Positions 1 through 7,258 of a stretch of DNA of 64,000 nucleotides are shown in pieces; position 1 is the stretch's first letter; the number at the start of each line of letters is the position of its first letter. The stretch comes from Myxococcus eversor (GTDB lineage Bacteria > Myxococcota > Myxococcia > Myxococcales > Myxococcaceae). The DNA is taken from positions 62,001 to 126,000 of the forward strand of contig NZ_JAAIXY010000012.1 in assembly GCF_010894455.1 (NCBI RefSeq), read 5' to 3'. The position numbers were made by a program, and so were the translations under genes. The notes under the pieces are model-generated. The model was given only the letters and a program-made list of their open reading frames with translations, did no database searches and was not told the origin of the DNA.

Positions 1-626
1 GTGATTGAGGGCGCGTCCTGCCCGGGCGCTCCATGCGCGAGCCGTCCACCCACGTGGTCCTCGCGCTCGAAGAGCAGGAAGGGGACGCCGCGCTCGGTCA
101 ACTCCCGCGCGGCGGCGAGTCCCGAGGCGCCAGCACCCACCACGGCCACGCGGGTGCGCAGCGTGCGGGACTCCGGCGAAGCGGGGGCGGCCTCCTTGGG
201 AAGGATGCCGAGGCCCGCGAGCTGGCGGGCGACCTTGGCCATCACCTGCTCGGCGACGGGGACGCCGGCGAACATCTCGTGGTGGTCCAGGCCCTTGGGG
301 AAGAACCAGTCGATGGTCTCGAACACGTCCACCTTGGCGGAGGGGTACGCGTTCTGCCGCTCCAGCTTCATGCCCTCTCGCGCGGGCGTGCGGCACGTGT
401 AGACGTTGGGCAGGCCGTCCACGCGCATCAGACAGTGCGAGCAGGCGGCGGCGAAACAGTAGGGCCCGCGAGGGCGGTGGTACTTCACGGAGCGGGCAAG
501 CAGGGGCTCGCCCGCGGCGACCAGGGAGCACGCCACCGGCTCGCCTTCGATGGCGGGGATGCTCTCGCCCTCGAGGTCCACGGTGATGGCCCTGCCGCGC
601 AACGAGGCGTCTGGGAGGCGTCGCAT
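1..626 (-). CDS. Sarcosine-oxidase-alpha-like 2Fe-2S/FAD oxidoreductase (partial, N-terminal part)
   Basis: The gene runs off the left edge; about 208 N-terminal residues are visible from an ATG at 626. Residues ~1-90 form a Fer2_4-type 2Fe-2S domain, with cysteines in YCFAAACSHCLMRVDG followed by a distal Cys in VYTCRTP. After a linker, an FAD-binding Rossmann motif VVGAGASGLAAARELTERG begins near residue 158 and is followed by the E-x-x-D-x-x-G-G-R signature. This order is that of sarcosine oxidase alpha, HcnB/C and octopine/nopaline-type amine dehydrogenases, which oxidise an amine or imino acid and pass electrons through flavin and the cluster. The substrate cannot be told from this fragment. 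Downstream partners lie outside the window. Confidence 0.75.
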   Translation of the reverse strand, partial: MRRLPDASLRGRAITVDLEGESIPAIEGEPVACSLVAAGEPLLARSVKYHRPRGPYCFAAACSHCLMRVDGLPNVYTCRTPAREGMKLERQNAYPSAKVDVFETIDWFFPKGLDHHEMFAGVPVAEQVMAKVARQLAGLGILPKEAAPASPESRTLRTRVAVVGAGASGLAAARELTERGVPFLLFEREDHVGGRLAHGAPGQDAPSI

Positions 627-830
627 GGGTGCCGCGCAAAATGGCGTACCCGGACCGAGGGGTCAAAGACTGTCGAGGCATGACGCACCCCGGTCATGGG
701 CCCCATCCGACAGTCGCGGTGATGGCGCGCTGGAACTTCTCTAAGACCGCCACCGAAACGACACCGGGGACCGTCACGGGCCGTGCAGGCTCGTGGCGAT
801 CCCCGGTGGGATACTTCTGGGTGCGGTGCG

Positions 831-2336
831 TTAAACCGGCTGCTCGGTGTGGGGATGGATGGGCTCCGGCATCCCGCTGCCGCGCTGCCGGTACCCGAAG
901 CGGGTGCGGATGACCGCGCCCAGGGCGACCAGGACGACGAGGGTGGAGACGATGGCGCCCAACACCGGGATTGCGCCCACCACCAGCAAGACCAGCAAGC
1001 CCATCGCCAGCACCACCGCCTGCGTCTTGCGTCCGCGCATCACCGGCAGCCGCGTGCCCAGTTCGCTCGCCACCGCCGCGAAGCCGAGCGCCGCGGCGAG
1101 CGGGGCCGCCATCCACAGCACCAGCGCCGCGGGGATTCCGATGATGGTGACGGCCAGCACCACCGTGAGGGGAATCATCGCCACCACCCCGAAGAGGCCG
1201 GTGAGGCCGCTCTGCACCGGACGGGCGCGAATCTCGTCGCCGAGCTGCTTCATGCGCGCCGGGAAGAACATCTGCCCCAGGAAGCCCAGGCCGAACAGCA
1301 CCGCGAAGGTGAGGATGAAGGTGGCAAGCCCGCCTTCGTTGTTGTTGTCGTCCTCATCGTCGGCGTCATGGTCGCGCATGGGCTTGGGGCTGCGCGCCTC
1401 ATTGAGGCCTTCCTTCAGCTCTTCGGAAATCATTCGGCCGATGTTCGCGCCGCCGAAGGTGTTGATGCTGCCCTCCACGTCCGAGCCGTCCTCGCGCTCC
1501 ACGTTGCCGCCGAAGGAGGACACGTCGCCCTCCACCTTGGCGCCGGGCTTGAGCACGACGTTGCCGCCGAAGGCGTGCGCGTCTCCCGCCACGTGGCCCT
1601 CGATGACCAGGTTTCCGCCGAAGGCGACCGCGTCGTTCTCCACGTGGCCCTTCACGACCAGGTTTCCGCCGTACACCACCGCGCTCTGGACGTTCTGTCC
1701 TTCCTTCACCTCGAGCGACTGGCCGCGAGCCACGACGTTGCGACCGCCGGAGCGGCGAGAGCGCTTCAGCCCGTCCCGCGTGCGGTGGAGTTGCTCGCGG
1801 ATCTGATCTCGGACCTCCTCCATCCCCTCCGCGTTGGCGCCGATGTTGTCCTCGACGTTGCCCGCCTCCATGGCCTCTTCATGGGACGGAGGCGACGGAG
1901 GCGTGGCCGCCACGGCGGGAGCGGGCGGTGCGGCGGGGGCGGGCGGCGCGACGGGAGCGGGCGGCGCGGCGGGAAGCGCGAGCCCCTGCGCGGTGGCCTC
2001 CTTCTCGGCCGGCGTCATGGGCCGCAGGGTGATGATGGAGCCGTCCTGCTCCATGCGCAGCGAGTAGGCGCGGGACACGGTGCGCAGCGCCTGGTCGGCG
2101 GTGACGCCGCGCAGGTGTACTTCGGCGGGGACGTCCATGTCGCCGGTGGCGACGAGGTTGAGGCCGCCCTTGTCGGCGATGGTCTTCAGCGCGTCGCGCA
2201 GGCTGCCACGGAAGCTGATGTCGATGCTCTTCGCGGCCGGCGCGGACTCGGCGCTGGGGGCCGGGGTGGGCTCGGCGAGCGCGAGGGGGGCGCCCATGAG
2301 CAACGCGGGAAGCAGGAATCGAGGGGAGATCTTCAT
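831..2336 (-). CDS. STN domain / polymer-forming repeat membrane protein of an ECF-sigma operon
   Basis: 501 residues. The start at 2336 gives a Sec signal peptide (MKISPRFLLPALLMGAPLALA), while the longer reading frame does not. Residues ~36-108 look like a secretin/TonB short N-terminal (STN) domain (FRGSLRDALKTIADKGGLNL...). An Ala/Pro linker (~125-160) follows. At ~205-300 comes a run of ~20-residue repeats with the core GGNLVVKGHV/GGNVVLKPG, as in polymer-forming (bactofilin/DUF8173-like) beta-helices. The last ~160 residues contain about four hydrophobic helices (FILTFAVLFGLGFLG, VVAMIPLTVVLAVTIIG, ALVLWMAAPLAAALGFAA, LVLLVVGAIPVLGAIV). It lies 7 nt downstream of an anti-sigma gene, so it is probably an effector or sensor of that sigma system at the inner membrane. 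The domain assignments are inferred from motif resemblance. Confidence 0.75.
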   Translation of the reverse strand: MKISPRFLLPALLMGAPLALAEPTPAPSAESAPAAKSIDISFRGSLRDALKTIADKGGLNLVATGDMDVPAEVHLRGVTADQALRTVSRAYSLRMEQDGSIITLRPMTPAEKEATAQGLALPAAPPAPVAPPAPAAPPAPAVAATPPSPPSHEEAMEAGNVEDNIGANAEGMEEVRDQIREQLHRTRDGLKRSRRSGGRNVVARGQSLEVKEGQNVQSAVVYGGNLVVKGHVENDAVAFGGNLVIEGHVAGDAHAFGGNVVLKPGAKVEGDVSSFGGNVEREDGSDVEGSINTFGGANIGRMISEELKEGLNEARSPKPMRDHDADDEDDNNNEGGLATFILTFAVLFGLGFLGQMFFPARMKQLGDEIRARPVQSGLTGLFGVVAMIPLTVVLAVTIIGIPAALVLWMAAPLAAALGFAAVASELGTRLPVMRGRKTQAVVLAMGLLVLLVVGAIPVLGAIVSTLVVLVALGAVIRTRFGYRQRGSGMPEPIHPHTEQPV

Positions 2337-2343
2337 GGGTCGC

Positions 2344-2847
2344 TCAGGCTTCCGAGGGGGTGGGTGCGCTGCCTGCGAGCCGCTTGAGGCCTGCCAGGGA
2401 CGTGAGGAGGAGGAAGGCGAGGATGGCCGCCACGGCCAGACCCTCGGTGGACCACAGCGCGCGGGCGCCACTCAGCACGCCCTCGGCGAACAACCGGCCT
2501 TCGACGAGGAACGACGCGAAGCCCGTTCCCAACCGGCCGAGCGCCTGGTCGTTCATCACCAGGAAGCCCAGCCCACCGAGCAGCGAGGTGAGGAGGATGG
2601 TGAGCCCGGACCACACCTCGCTTCGCTGCGGTACGGGCTCGGCCGCCACTCGGGCCATGACGCTGGCCACCAGGGTGGGCGGCGGAAGGGGGTCCGCCAA
2701 CCGGTACAGGTCCTGCTCCATCAGCCGGTGTTCTTCGAGGACGGCGGAGCACGCTTCACACTCAGCGGCGTGGTCCAGCGCGGGGCCTTCTCCTTCTTCC
2801 AGCTCCGCGAAGAGGACCTCGAGGTCGGGGCAAGGGTGCGCGCTCAT
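2344..2847 (-). CDS. Zinc-finger anti-sigma factor, membrane-anchored
   Basis: 167 residues from an ATG at 2847 that overlaps the sigma-factor stop (ATGA), so the two are translationally coupled. The N-terminus carries the zf-HC2/ZAS signature: an early Cys followed by DHAAECEACSAVLEEH (H-x3-C-x2-C). Two hydrophobic segments follow, SGLTILLTSLLGGLGFLVM (~residues 87-105) and GLAVAAILAFLLLTSLAGL near the C-terminus. By family analogy it sequesters the ECF sigma factor encoded just upstream and releases it on an envelope or redox signal. The longer frame start at 2931 lies inside the sigma gene and is rejected. Confidence 0.8.
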   Translation of the reverse strand: MSAHPCPDLEVLFAELEEGEGPALDHAAECEACSAVLEEHRLMEQDLYRLADPLPPPTLVASVMARVAAEPVPQRSEVWSGLTILLTSLLGGLGFLVMNDQALGRLGTGFASFLVEGRLFAEGVLSGARALWSTEGLAVAAILAFLLLTSLAGLKRLAGSAPTPSEA

Positions 2848-3473
2848 CGGGTGGCCTCCTCGGTGGTCATCTTCTTGCGCAGCTTCTCTCGGGCCCTGAA
2901 GAGCCGGGCCATGATGGTGCCAGGGGCGCACCCGAGGATCTGCGCGATCTCCTTCGTCGTGCGCTTCTGGACGTAGTAGAGCGCGAGGACTTCACGGTCG
3001 TCGACGGAGAGGGTCGCCATGGCGTCCTCGAGCGACTGACGCTCCTCGCGGGCGATGGCGCCTTCCTCCTGCGACGCCTCGCCGCTGGGGAGGAGCTCCT
3101 TCATGGGCTCCAGCTCCTCGGTGCGCACCTTGGTGCGGCGCCGGAGCAGGTCCAGGCAGAGGTTGCGGGTGATGGCCAGCACCCACAAGTCGAAGGGCCG
3201 CGCGTCGTCGTACCGGTGGAGATTCTGGTACGCGCGCAGGAGCGCCTCCTGGGACACCTCGGCGGCCTCCGCCTCGCTCTGCAGGAGCCGGAGGGCCAGG
3301 CCGTAGACCTGGCGCTGGACGCTGCGCACCAGGGACTCGAAGGCGGACGGATCCCCCCGGCGGGCCGCCTGCACATCGGCCTTCCAGGGGAGCGGGACGG
3401 CGTCGTCAGCCATCAGCATCCCGATGGCATGGGCGAGCGTCCCGGGGGCGTCGTCGAGGGCAAGAGCGTTCAC
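2844..3473 (-). CDS. ECF-type RNA polymerase sigma factor
   Basis: 209 residues with sigma-70 region 2 (FESLVRSVQRQVYGLALRLL, then YDDARPFDLWVLAITRNLCL) and region 4 (DREVLALYYVQKRTTKEIAQ, then GTIMARLFRAREKLRKK). Length and lack of regions 1.1 and 3 fit the extracytoplasmic-function group. The first possible start is a GTG at 3473; ATG codons at residues 19 and 21 are alternatives, and no Shine-Dalgarno decides between them. It is the first gene of a three-gene operon with its anti-sigma factor and the STN/polymer-repeat membrane protein, so it probably directs transcription of envelope-stress genes, including this operon. Confidence 0.88.
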   Translation of the reverse strand: MNALALDDAPGTLAHAIGMLMADDAVPLPWKADVQAARRGDPSAFESLVRSVQRQVYGLALRLLQSEAEAAEVSQEALLRAYQNLHRYDDARPFDLWVLAITRNLCLDLLRRRTKVRTEELEPMKELLPSGEASQEEGAIAREERQSLEDAMATLSVDDREVLALYYVQKRTTKEIAQILGCAPGTIMARLFRAREKLRKKMTTEEATR

Positions 3474-3535
3474 GTCCTGGTCTACGACGTGCCCGCTCCC
3501 CTATTGCGTCCAGACGTTTCATCCCCGTTGCAGAC

Positions 3536-5389
3536 TTACTTCTTCCGTGATTTCGGGAGCTTGGCCGCTGTCTCGGCGCGAGCGACTTCCTTGTTGGCCT
3601 TGCGCTGGCGCGCCTTCTCGCGGAATCCAAGCGGGGCGGGGGGCGCTTCCTTGGGGGCCTTGGGGGCGGTCGCCTGGTCGGCGAGCGCCCGGCCCCGGGA
3701 CGGGGACTCCGAGACGTCGTCGTCGCTCGAAGCGGATCGGCTCCGGGCGGGTGCCGCCGCCCATTCGGAGGGGGAGCGGCGGGCAGCGGGCCCGTCCTCG
3801 CGGGACGCCCCACGACGGGCGGGAGCCTCGCTCCGGGAGGAGGAGGCGCGGCGGGTCGACGAAGGCCCGTCCTCGCGGGCAGCCCCGGCCCCACGACGGG
3901 CGGGAGCCTCGCTCCGGGAGGAGGAGGCGCGGCGGGTCGACGAAGGCTCCTCCTCGCGAGCGGCCCCGGCTCCACGGCGGGCGGGGGCCTCGCTCCGGGA
4001 GGAGGATGCACGGCGGCTGGAGGGGAACTCGGTCCTGGGGGAGCGGGCTCGCTCCTCGTCGCGAGTCTGGGGGCGGCGTGAAGGCGTGGCGCCAGGTCGG
4101 TCCGAGTCGCGAACGGGAGGACCGCGGCGGCTGGACGGCGCGCCCTCGGCCTGACCCTCCTCGATGATGCGCGCGGTGCGCTCGCGCTGGGCGCGAATGT
4201 CGTCGGCGGTCTCCTCGGTGTAGGCGAAGTGGAACAGTCGCTTGACGACGAGGGTGGCGTACGCGCCCGGCGGCAGCGTGAAGGCGACGTTGACCTTGAT
4301 GTCCCCGCGGTTGATCTCATCCGGCTGGGTGCGGCCGATGACGAGCTTGTGCGGGAAGGAGAGGATGGGGCGCTCCTCGTGCTTGAAGTAGAGCATGCGC
4401 CCGGCCTCGGGGATGCGCAGGTCCTCGAGCGTCAGCTTCTCGCGGCCCAGCACCCAGCGGACGGCCTCCTCCACCTTGGGGTCGGTGAAAGTGGTGTCGG
4501 GGGCGAGCAGCGGGAAGGTGGCGTCGCGCAGCTTGCGCAGCGTGTCCGCGTCCGCGTCGCGGTGGAACAGGAGCGTGCCGGCCTGGTAGCGCATGGGGAA
4601 CAGCGACTCGCGCGGCAGGAGCAACTGGAGGTAGCGCCGCACGCCCTCGTTCCAGAGGAAGCTCTGGAAGGTGAACAGCTGCATCGCCCGGTAGTCCGAG
4701 TCGATCTGCAGGAACGCCTTCATGAAGTCCTTGGGGTGGTCCCTCAAGGAGCGCAGCACGCGGTGGTACTTCCGGGAGCCCTCGAAGGGGACGCGCGCGT
4801 CCCACTGGCCCCAGTTGTCGCGCCAGAAGGCCTTCACCTTGGCGTCCTCGGTGAAATCCAGCTCCGAGGGCTTGGCCAGGAAGTTGTGCAGCGCGGCTTC
4901 GAAGTCGCCCCGGATGAGGTCCTTGGCGATGAAGCCCTGGCCGTGCTTGAGCGAGCCGAAGCGCTGGCTGTCGAAGTAGTTGACGACGCCCAGGCGGTTG
5001 ACCTCGGCGGCGGCCGAGTTGAGGGGGCCCACGGACTCCGGGCCGAGCGCCCGCACCGTGACGGAGAAGCGGTTGGAGGTGATGTTGGCCGAGGACAGGG
5101 CCTTGTTCGTCCGGCCCAGGAACTTCAGGCGCAGGTCGGGCTCCTGCATGTCCACGTCAGCGCCGTCCACGGCGATGATCTGCTCGGTGCGGCCCTGCTT
5201 GTCCTTCAGGCCGCAATAACTGATGGCGCCCGGCTTCAGGCCGAATGCATCCCGCAGGCGGGTGACGGCGTCGAACGTGGACAGCTTCTGCTTGTCCATC
5301 AGGTAGACGCGGAAACGCCCTCCATCGACTTCGTCGAAGCGGTATGATTCCTTGACGCTGAAGTCTTCGGGCTTCTGTTTGATTCTCAC
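3536..5389 (-). CDS. truD: tRNA pseudouridine(13) synthase TruD with long basic repetitive C-terminal tail
   Basis: 617 residues, against ~350-400 for usual TruD. The catalytic core is residues ~1-405. The nucleophilic Asp is in YCGLKDKQGRTEQ (D63), with further family motifs NKALSSANITSNRF and NYFDSQRFG. The enzyme isomerises U13 of tRNA to pseudouridine. Residues ~405-617 are an Arg/Ser/Ala/Glu-rich, probably disordered tail containing three 27-residue repeats (unit beginning RRASSSRSEAPARRG). The tail ends in a Lys/Arg-rich stretch (EKARQRKANKEVARAETAAK...KSRKK). The tail may bind RNA or ribosomes, as such basic tails do on some myxobacterial RNA enzymes, but that is inference. It is transcribed alone, divergent from the cyclase gene. 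Confidence 0.88.
   Translation of the reverse strand: MRIKQKPEDFSVKESYRFDEVDGGRFRVYLMDKQKLSTFDAVTRLRDAFGLKPGAISYCGLKDKQGRTEQIIAVDGADVDMQEPDLRLKFLGRTNKALSSANITSNRFSVTVRALGPESVGPLNSAAAEVNRLGVVNYFDSQRFGSLKHGQGFIAKDLIRGDFEAALHNFLAKPSELDFTEDAKVKAFWRDNWGQWDARVPFEGSRKYHRVLRSLRDHPKDFMKAFLQIDSDYRAMQLFTFQSFLWNEGVRRYLQLLLPRESLFPMRYQAGTLLFHRDADADTLRKLRDATFPLLAPDTTFTDPKVEEAVRWVLGREKLTLEDLRIPEAGRMLYFKHEERPILSFPHKLVIGRTQPDEINRGDIKVNVAFTLPPGAYATLVVKRLFHFAYTEETADDIRAQRERTARIIEEGQAEGAPSSRRGPPVRDSDRPGATPSRRPQTRDEERARSPRTEFPSSRRASSSRSEAPARRGAGAAREEEPSSTRRASSSRSEAPARRGAGAAREDGPSSTRRASSSRSEAPARRGASREDGPAARRSPSEWAAAPARSRSASSDDDVSESPSRGRALADQATAPKAPKEAPPAPLGFREKARQRKANKEVARAETAAKLPKSRKK
3791..4017. repeat. 81-nt tandem repeat in the 3' part of truD
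   Basis: Three near-identical 81-nt units (boundaries about 3811, 3892 and 3973), preceded by a partial unit from ~3791. They encode 27-residue repeats in the TruD tail. The units differ at only a few positions, which suggests recent expansion by slippage or recombination. Confidence 0.85.
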
Positions 5390-5596
5390 GGGCCCCCCTT
5401 ACCAGTGTAGGCCTCGGGAGAGAAGCGGGGCGGAGGGGCGGTTGGGGGGTGGACCCCTCGGGTGACGCGCCGTCCCAGGAAATGGACGCTGACCAGCCGT
5501 GCAGCCCTTCGAAGGCCCTTCGGGACGGACAGCTGCACCAGACGTTCCCTGGGAGGGAGAGGCAATGGTAGTGTCCGCGCCGGTGAGGATTCGCGC

Positions 5597-7258
5597 GTGA
5601 GCCAGGTTCCCGCCCCATTCGCTCCTAAATCCGGGCAGCTTCGCGGCCCCCGGCTGACCGGGCGGTTCGCGGACGGCACTCTGGGGGAGTTTCCCCTGGG
5701 GCCGCTGACGTCACTCGGCCGCCATCCGTCCAACACGTTGCGCCTGGTGGACCGGGAGGTCTCCAAGGAGCACGCGACGATTGAGCGGCTGGGCAAGGAC
5801 TTCGTCCTGAAGGACCTCGGGTCCTCGAACGGGACGTTCGTCAACGGCAAGCGGGTGAAGGAGTTGAAGCTGAAGGACGGGGACGAGATAGCCCTCGGCT
5901 CCTCCCGGCTCATCTTCCACAGCGGCGAGCCGGCGGTGAACCACACCGCGCCCACCGCGCCCGGCGTGACGGTGGTGGCCCAGTCGGTGTCCATGCCCGC
6001 CTTCCTGGCGCAGATGGACCAGGTGCCGCAGAACTTCCGTCCGGTGGAGCTGATGACGGACGTGGAGGCGCTGCGCCGCGACTACGAGAAGCTGCGCATC
6101 GCCCACGAGTTCCACCGGCAGGTGGGTCTGCAGGGCAGCCAGACGGCCCTCTTCGAGCAGATCCTCAAGGTGGCCTTCCAACTGCTCGCCGCGGACCACG
6201 GCGTCATCCTGAAGGTCGCCGGGGACGGGGAGTTCATCCCGGCGGCGGTGCACCACCGCACCGGCAAGCCCGTCAACGTCATGCTCTCCGACACCGTGTT
6301 GAAGCGGGTGGTGGAGACGGGCAAGGCGGTGCTGACGGCGGACGCCATCATCGACGAGCGCTTCTCCGCGGCGGAGAGCATCGTCGCGCAGGGCATCCGC
6401 TCCGCCATGGCGGTGCCGCTGATGGTGAACGCGAAGATCAAGGCGGTGCTCTTCCTGGACAGCCGGCAGCAGATCAACGCCTTCTCGGAAAAGGACCTGA
6501 ACATCCTCTCCGGCATCGCCTCGCAGGCGAGCATCGCGCTGGAGAACGTGTCGCTGGGCGAGCAGATCCGCGCGGAGGCGGTGACGCGCGCGGAGCTGAG
6601 CCGCTTCCTGTCCAAGGCGGTGGCGGACGCGGTGATCTCCGGCGAGACGGAGGACTTGAGGCAGAGTCGGCTGGCGGAGGTGAGCTGCCTGTTCGCGGAC
6701 ATCCGCGGCTTCACCACCATCTCCGAGAACGAGTCGCCGCAGGAAGTGGTGTCGATGCTGAACAGCTTCTTCTCGGCGATGGCGGACGTGGTGTTCCGCT
6801 ACGAGGGGAACCTGGACAAGTTCATCGGCGACTGTGTGATGGCGGTGTGGGGTCCGCCGCTCTCGCACCCGGACGACGCGGCGCGGGCGCTGCGGGCGGC
6901 GCTGGAGATGCAGGACGCGGTGGAGGAGATCAACCGTCAGCGCGTCGCGATGGGCAAGAAGCCCATCGAGGTGGGCATCGGCATCAACACGGGCCAGGCG
7001 GTTGTCGGCTACATGGGCAGCGCGGAGCGGCATGAGTTCACGGCCATCGGGGACACGGTGAACACGGCTTCTCGGCTGTGCGGCATGGCGAAGAGCGGCG
7101 AGGTGCTCGCGTCGGAGTCGACGGTCCGCAGGTCGGGGCCGGGCTTCGACGTGGAGGAGCTGCCGGCGATGCAGGTGAAGGGCAAGGAGAAGGCCGTTCC
7201 CACGTATCGCGTCCACGGCGTGGAACACACGACCGCTGCTTCCCCGCGCCGCGCATGA
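5597..7258 (+). CDS. FHA-GAF-class III adenylate/guanylate cyclase
   Basis: 553 residues. The GTG at 5597 is preceded by GTGAGGA at a good spacing, so it is preferred to upstream in-frame codons. Residues ~20-110 are an FHA phosphothreonine-binding domain (LGRHPSN, VSKEH, LGSSNGTFVNG). Residues ~180-330 are a GAF domain (FSAAESIVAQGIRSAMAVPL). Residues ~355-530 are a class III cyclase catalytic domain. Metal-binding Asp residues are in FADIRGF (D368) and KFIGDCVMAVWG (D412), and the transition-state Asn/Arg are in GDTVNTASRL. All catalytic elements are present, so it should make cAMP or cGMP in the cytoplasm. Its stop overlaps the start of the kinase gene (ATGA), so the pair is co-translated; the FHA domain may read phosphorylation by that kinase. 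Confidence 0.92.
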   Translation: MSQVPAPFAPKSGQLRGPRLTGRFADGTLGEFPLGPLTSLGRHPSNTLRLVDREVSKEHATIERLGKDFVLKDLGSSNGTFVNGKRVKELKLKDGDEIALGSSRLIFHSGEPAVNHTAPTAPGVTVVAQSVSMPAFLAQMDQVPQNFRPVELMTDVEALRRDYEKLRIAHEFHRQVGLQGSQTALFEQILKVAFQLLAADHGVILKVAGDGEFIPAAVHHRTGKPVNVMLSDTVLKRVVETGKAVLTADAIIDERFSAAESIVAQGIRSAMAVPLMVNAKIKAVLFLDSRQQINAFSEKDLNILSGIASQASIALENVSLGEQIRAEAVTRAELSRFLSKAVADAVISGETEDLRQSRLAEVSCLFADIRGFTTISENESPQEVVSMLNSFFSAMADVVFRYEGNLDKFIGDCVMAVWGPPLSHPDDAARALRAALEMQDAVEEINRQRVAMGKKPIEVGIGINTGQAVVGYMGSAERHEFTAIGDTVNTASRLCGMAKSGEVLASESTVRRSGPGFDVEELPAMQVKGKEKAVPTYRVHGVEHTTAASPRRA

